From: Caldifarciminota bacterium
GTDB lineage: Bacteria > Hydrothermota > 32-111 > QNBC01
Reading direction: 5' to 3'
Assembly: GCA_015486655.1 (NCBI GenBank)
Contig: WFRF01000189.1
Span: 1 to 6,771, forward strand
Length of the DNA: 6,771 nucleotides
Shown here: positions 5,307-6,771 of the stretch, one piece after another
Position numbering within the stretch: position 1 is the stretch's first letter
Layout: every line of letters begins with the position of its first letter
Notes under the pieces: generated by a model
What the model was told of the DNA's origin: nothing
Seen by the model: only the letters and a program-made list of their open reading frames with translations
Database searches by the model: none
Translations under genes and position numbers: made by a program

Positions 5307-6771
5307 TTACTTCCCGTTTATTTGATTCATCAAATACTCTACGGCTTTTTTCAACTGACTGTCCCTGTTATATAAGAGATCTTCCGGAGGATTTTTAACA
5401 TATATATCGGGCTGCACAGCATGATTCTCAAAATTAACGCCGTTGTACCTCATAATCGATTGTTCGGGCAGACGAAATCCTGTTCCGTCAAAGAGTTTGA
5501 TATCATATGTTCCGATTACGCCGCCTGCCGTGGGAACCCCTATTAATTTACCGATCCCCATATGTCTGAATGAATATGGGAACATTTCGGCATTGGAGAA
5601 CGATTTTTCATTTATCAAGAGATCCACCGGTTTTGCCCACACGAGAAGCGGTGTGGCATATTTCTTTTCATACCTGTCTTTCATATACATATACGGTCTC
5701 TTCATAAAGAAGGAAATATAGTAGTCATGTGAAAAACCTCCGCCGTTACCCCTAACATCGAGAACCAATCCTTTTTTATCGCTGTATTTAAAGAGTATCT
5801 CATTTAGGAATTTGTGATATGAGCTGTTTCCCATACCTCTAATGTGTATATACCCAAGCTCCCCGTGACTGAGGGAGTCAACAAGGTGCTCCTCATGTTT
5901 TACCCATCCTTTATACATTAGATTGTACACTCCCCATGATGAAACGGGAACAACCGTGTATGTTTTTGTTTTACCCTTTATGTATCTCTTAACCTCAACG
6001 GTTACCTTTTTGTTTACCTTGTTCAGCAGGAATTCCGAGGCATCTTTATCTTTCAAGTTATTACCGTCTATGCTTACAATATAATCACCGGGGTTTATTC
6101 CGACATTTTCCCTGTCACACGGACCCCCTTCGTATACCTTAGTCACATAAGGATAGTGGTTTTTCACCGTATATTCAATGCCGAGATCTCCGTAAGATTG
6201 ATTTTCTTCATCGTCGGACGGATAAAATCCCGTATGGGAAGCGTTCAAATCCCCTATCATGTTATAGACCAAATTGGACAATGTATTCACATCCTTTGTC
6301 CTTTCCACAAGCTGTTCGTATTTTTTCTTTTCGTTGTTCCAGTTTAAGCCGTGATAACCGGGGTCATAAAAATAATCGTGTAACATGAGCCACGATGCAT
6401 TGAACAGCTCTTTGTAATATGATTTCCTGTTCACCCTTAAATTGTATGAGAAAGAAATCTGTTCGGGAGATTTGGAGGATAAATTGACGCTGAAGAGATT
6501 GTTGTGATATATGTAATAGAGAAATTTACCGTCATTTGAAAGGCTTATGTTACTCACACCGTTTCTACCGGAATTTGTAACTTTAAAGAGAAATTTGGGT
6601 TTGTAATTGTATACACCGTCTTTCTTTTTTAAGTTGATTTTATAAAAATATACACTTTGATAATTGGGGACGGCAACAATTATAAAGGATCTGTCATGGG
6701 AAGCAACGGCATCGTTCAGATGCTTGAAATGTGTTAATTGATTGATTCTTTCCCCGACATTTTTATATACA
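5307..6771 (-). CDS. Tricorn-like S41 serine peptidase, N-terminus beyond window
   Basis: This is the C-terminal 487 residues of a tricorn-protease homologue. Full-length members are usually about 1,000 residues, with N-terminal beta-propellers followed by a core domain, a PDZ domain and the S41 catalytic domain. In visible numbering (residue 1 at 6770), residues 1-110 are propeller blade sequence, including ISLSNDGKFLYYIYHNNLFS (75-94). Residues about 115-190 are the core helical domain, with DYFYDPGYHGLNW (132-144) and LNASHTGF (175-182). The PDZ domain spans about 195-275. The catalytic part has DVRGNGGG (338-345), which helps form the oxyanion hole, and FSNAEMF (391-397). By comparison with tricorn, the catalytic set is Ser178, His179, nucleophile Ser392 and Glu448 (FENHAVQPD, 447-455). 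All are present, so it should be active. A GTG at 6555-6557 is an internal codon. It likely cleaves peptides as a large assembly; whether it is exported cannot be judged without the N-terminus. Confidence 0.92.
   Translation of the reverse strand, partial: VYKNVGERINQLTHFKHLNDAVASHDRSFIIVAVPNYQSVYFYKINLKKKDGVYNYKPKFLFKVTNSGRNGVSNISLSNDGKFLYYIYHNNLFSVNLSSKSPEQISFSYNLRVNRKSYYKELFNASWLMLHDYFYDPGYHGLNWNNEKKKYEQLVERTKDVNTLSNLVYNMIGDLNASHTGFYPSDDEENQSYGDLGIEYTVKNHYPYVTKVYEGGPCDRENVGINPGDYIVSIDGNNLKDKDASEFLLNKVNKKVTVEVKRYIKGKTKTYTVVPVSSWGVYNLMYKGWVKHEEHLVDSLSHGELGYIHIRGMGNSSYHKFLNEILFKYSDKKGLVLDVRGNGGGFSHDYYISFFMKRPYMYMKDRYEKKYATPLLVWAKPVDLLINEKSFSNAEMFPYSFRHMGIGKLIGVPTAGGVIGTYDIKLFDGTGFRLPEQSIMRYNGVNFENHAVQPDIYVKNPPEDLLYNRDSQLKKAVEYLMNQINGK

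Noticed and set aside
5072..5398. Plus-strand open frame crossing the YjbQ and peptidase genes
   Set aside because: It is antisense to two clearly conserved genes, has no ribosome site and its product looks like no protein family.
5307..6557. A complete 416-residue gene beginning with GTG at 6557
   Set aside because: The frame stays open and propeller-like up to the window edge, and the GTG lies within a blade.

Overview
The window is AT-rich DNA, roughly 40% G+C by eye. It carries six bacterial-type genes, two of them cut by the window edges. The gene set is a flavin oxidoreductase of the Old Yellow Enzyme family, a beta-propeller lipoprotein, a cobalamin-type radical SAM protein, a GT4-like glycosyltransferase, a YjbQ-family protein and a tricorn-type peptidase. 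A lipobox protein, sigma70-like promoters (TTGACx/TAnAAT) and an AGGAGG ribosome site point to a bacterium. The enzymes fit an anaerobic or facultative diderm lineage, but nothing here fixes the phylum. No phage, plasmid, insertion sequence, CRISPR, tRNA or rRNA was seen.

Layout from left to right. Positions 1-627 (minus) hold the first part of the flavin oxidoreductase gene. It has a good ribosome site and promoter, but a two-base shift in a short TA tract breaks the frame after codon 9. Positions 711-754 hold a symmetrical hairpin terminator. Positions 775-2049 (minus) hold a single-gene unit for a secreted, lipid-anchored PQQ-like beta-propeller, with its own promoter and a strong ribosome site. 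Positions 2153-2509 are non-coding and hold two related clusters of small palindromes, apparently interspersed-repeat copies, inside a pair of imperfect inverted arms.

Positions 2510-4887 (plus) form a two-gene operon with its own promoter: the radical SAM protein and, overlapping it by 8 bp, the glycosyltransferase. The tight overlap suggests that they act in one pathway, probably building or modifying a glycoconjugate or lipid; the substrate is unknown. Positions 4889-6771 (minus) form a convergent operon. The C-terminal 487 residues of a tricorn-like serine peptidase come first, followed one base later by the YjbQ-family gene. The stop codons of the two facing operons are one base apart and no terminator was found between them.

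The points most worth checking are the frameshift in the oxidoreductase, the peptidase frame that runs open through the right edge (so the GTG at 6557 is not its start), the palindromic repeat island, and the radical SAM-glycosyltransferase pair. I found no clear sign of a wholly new defence or mobile system.
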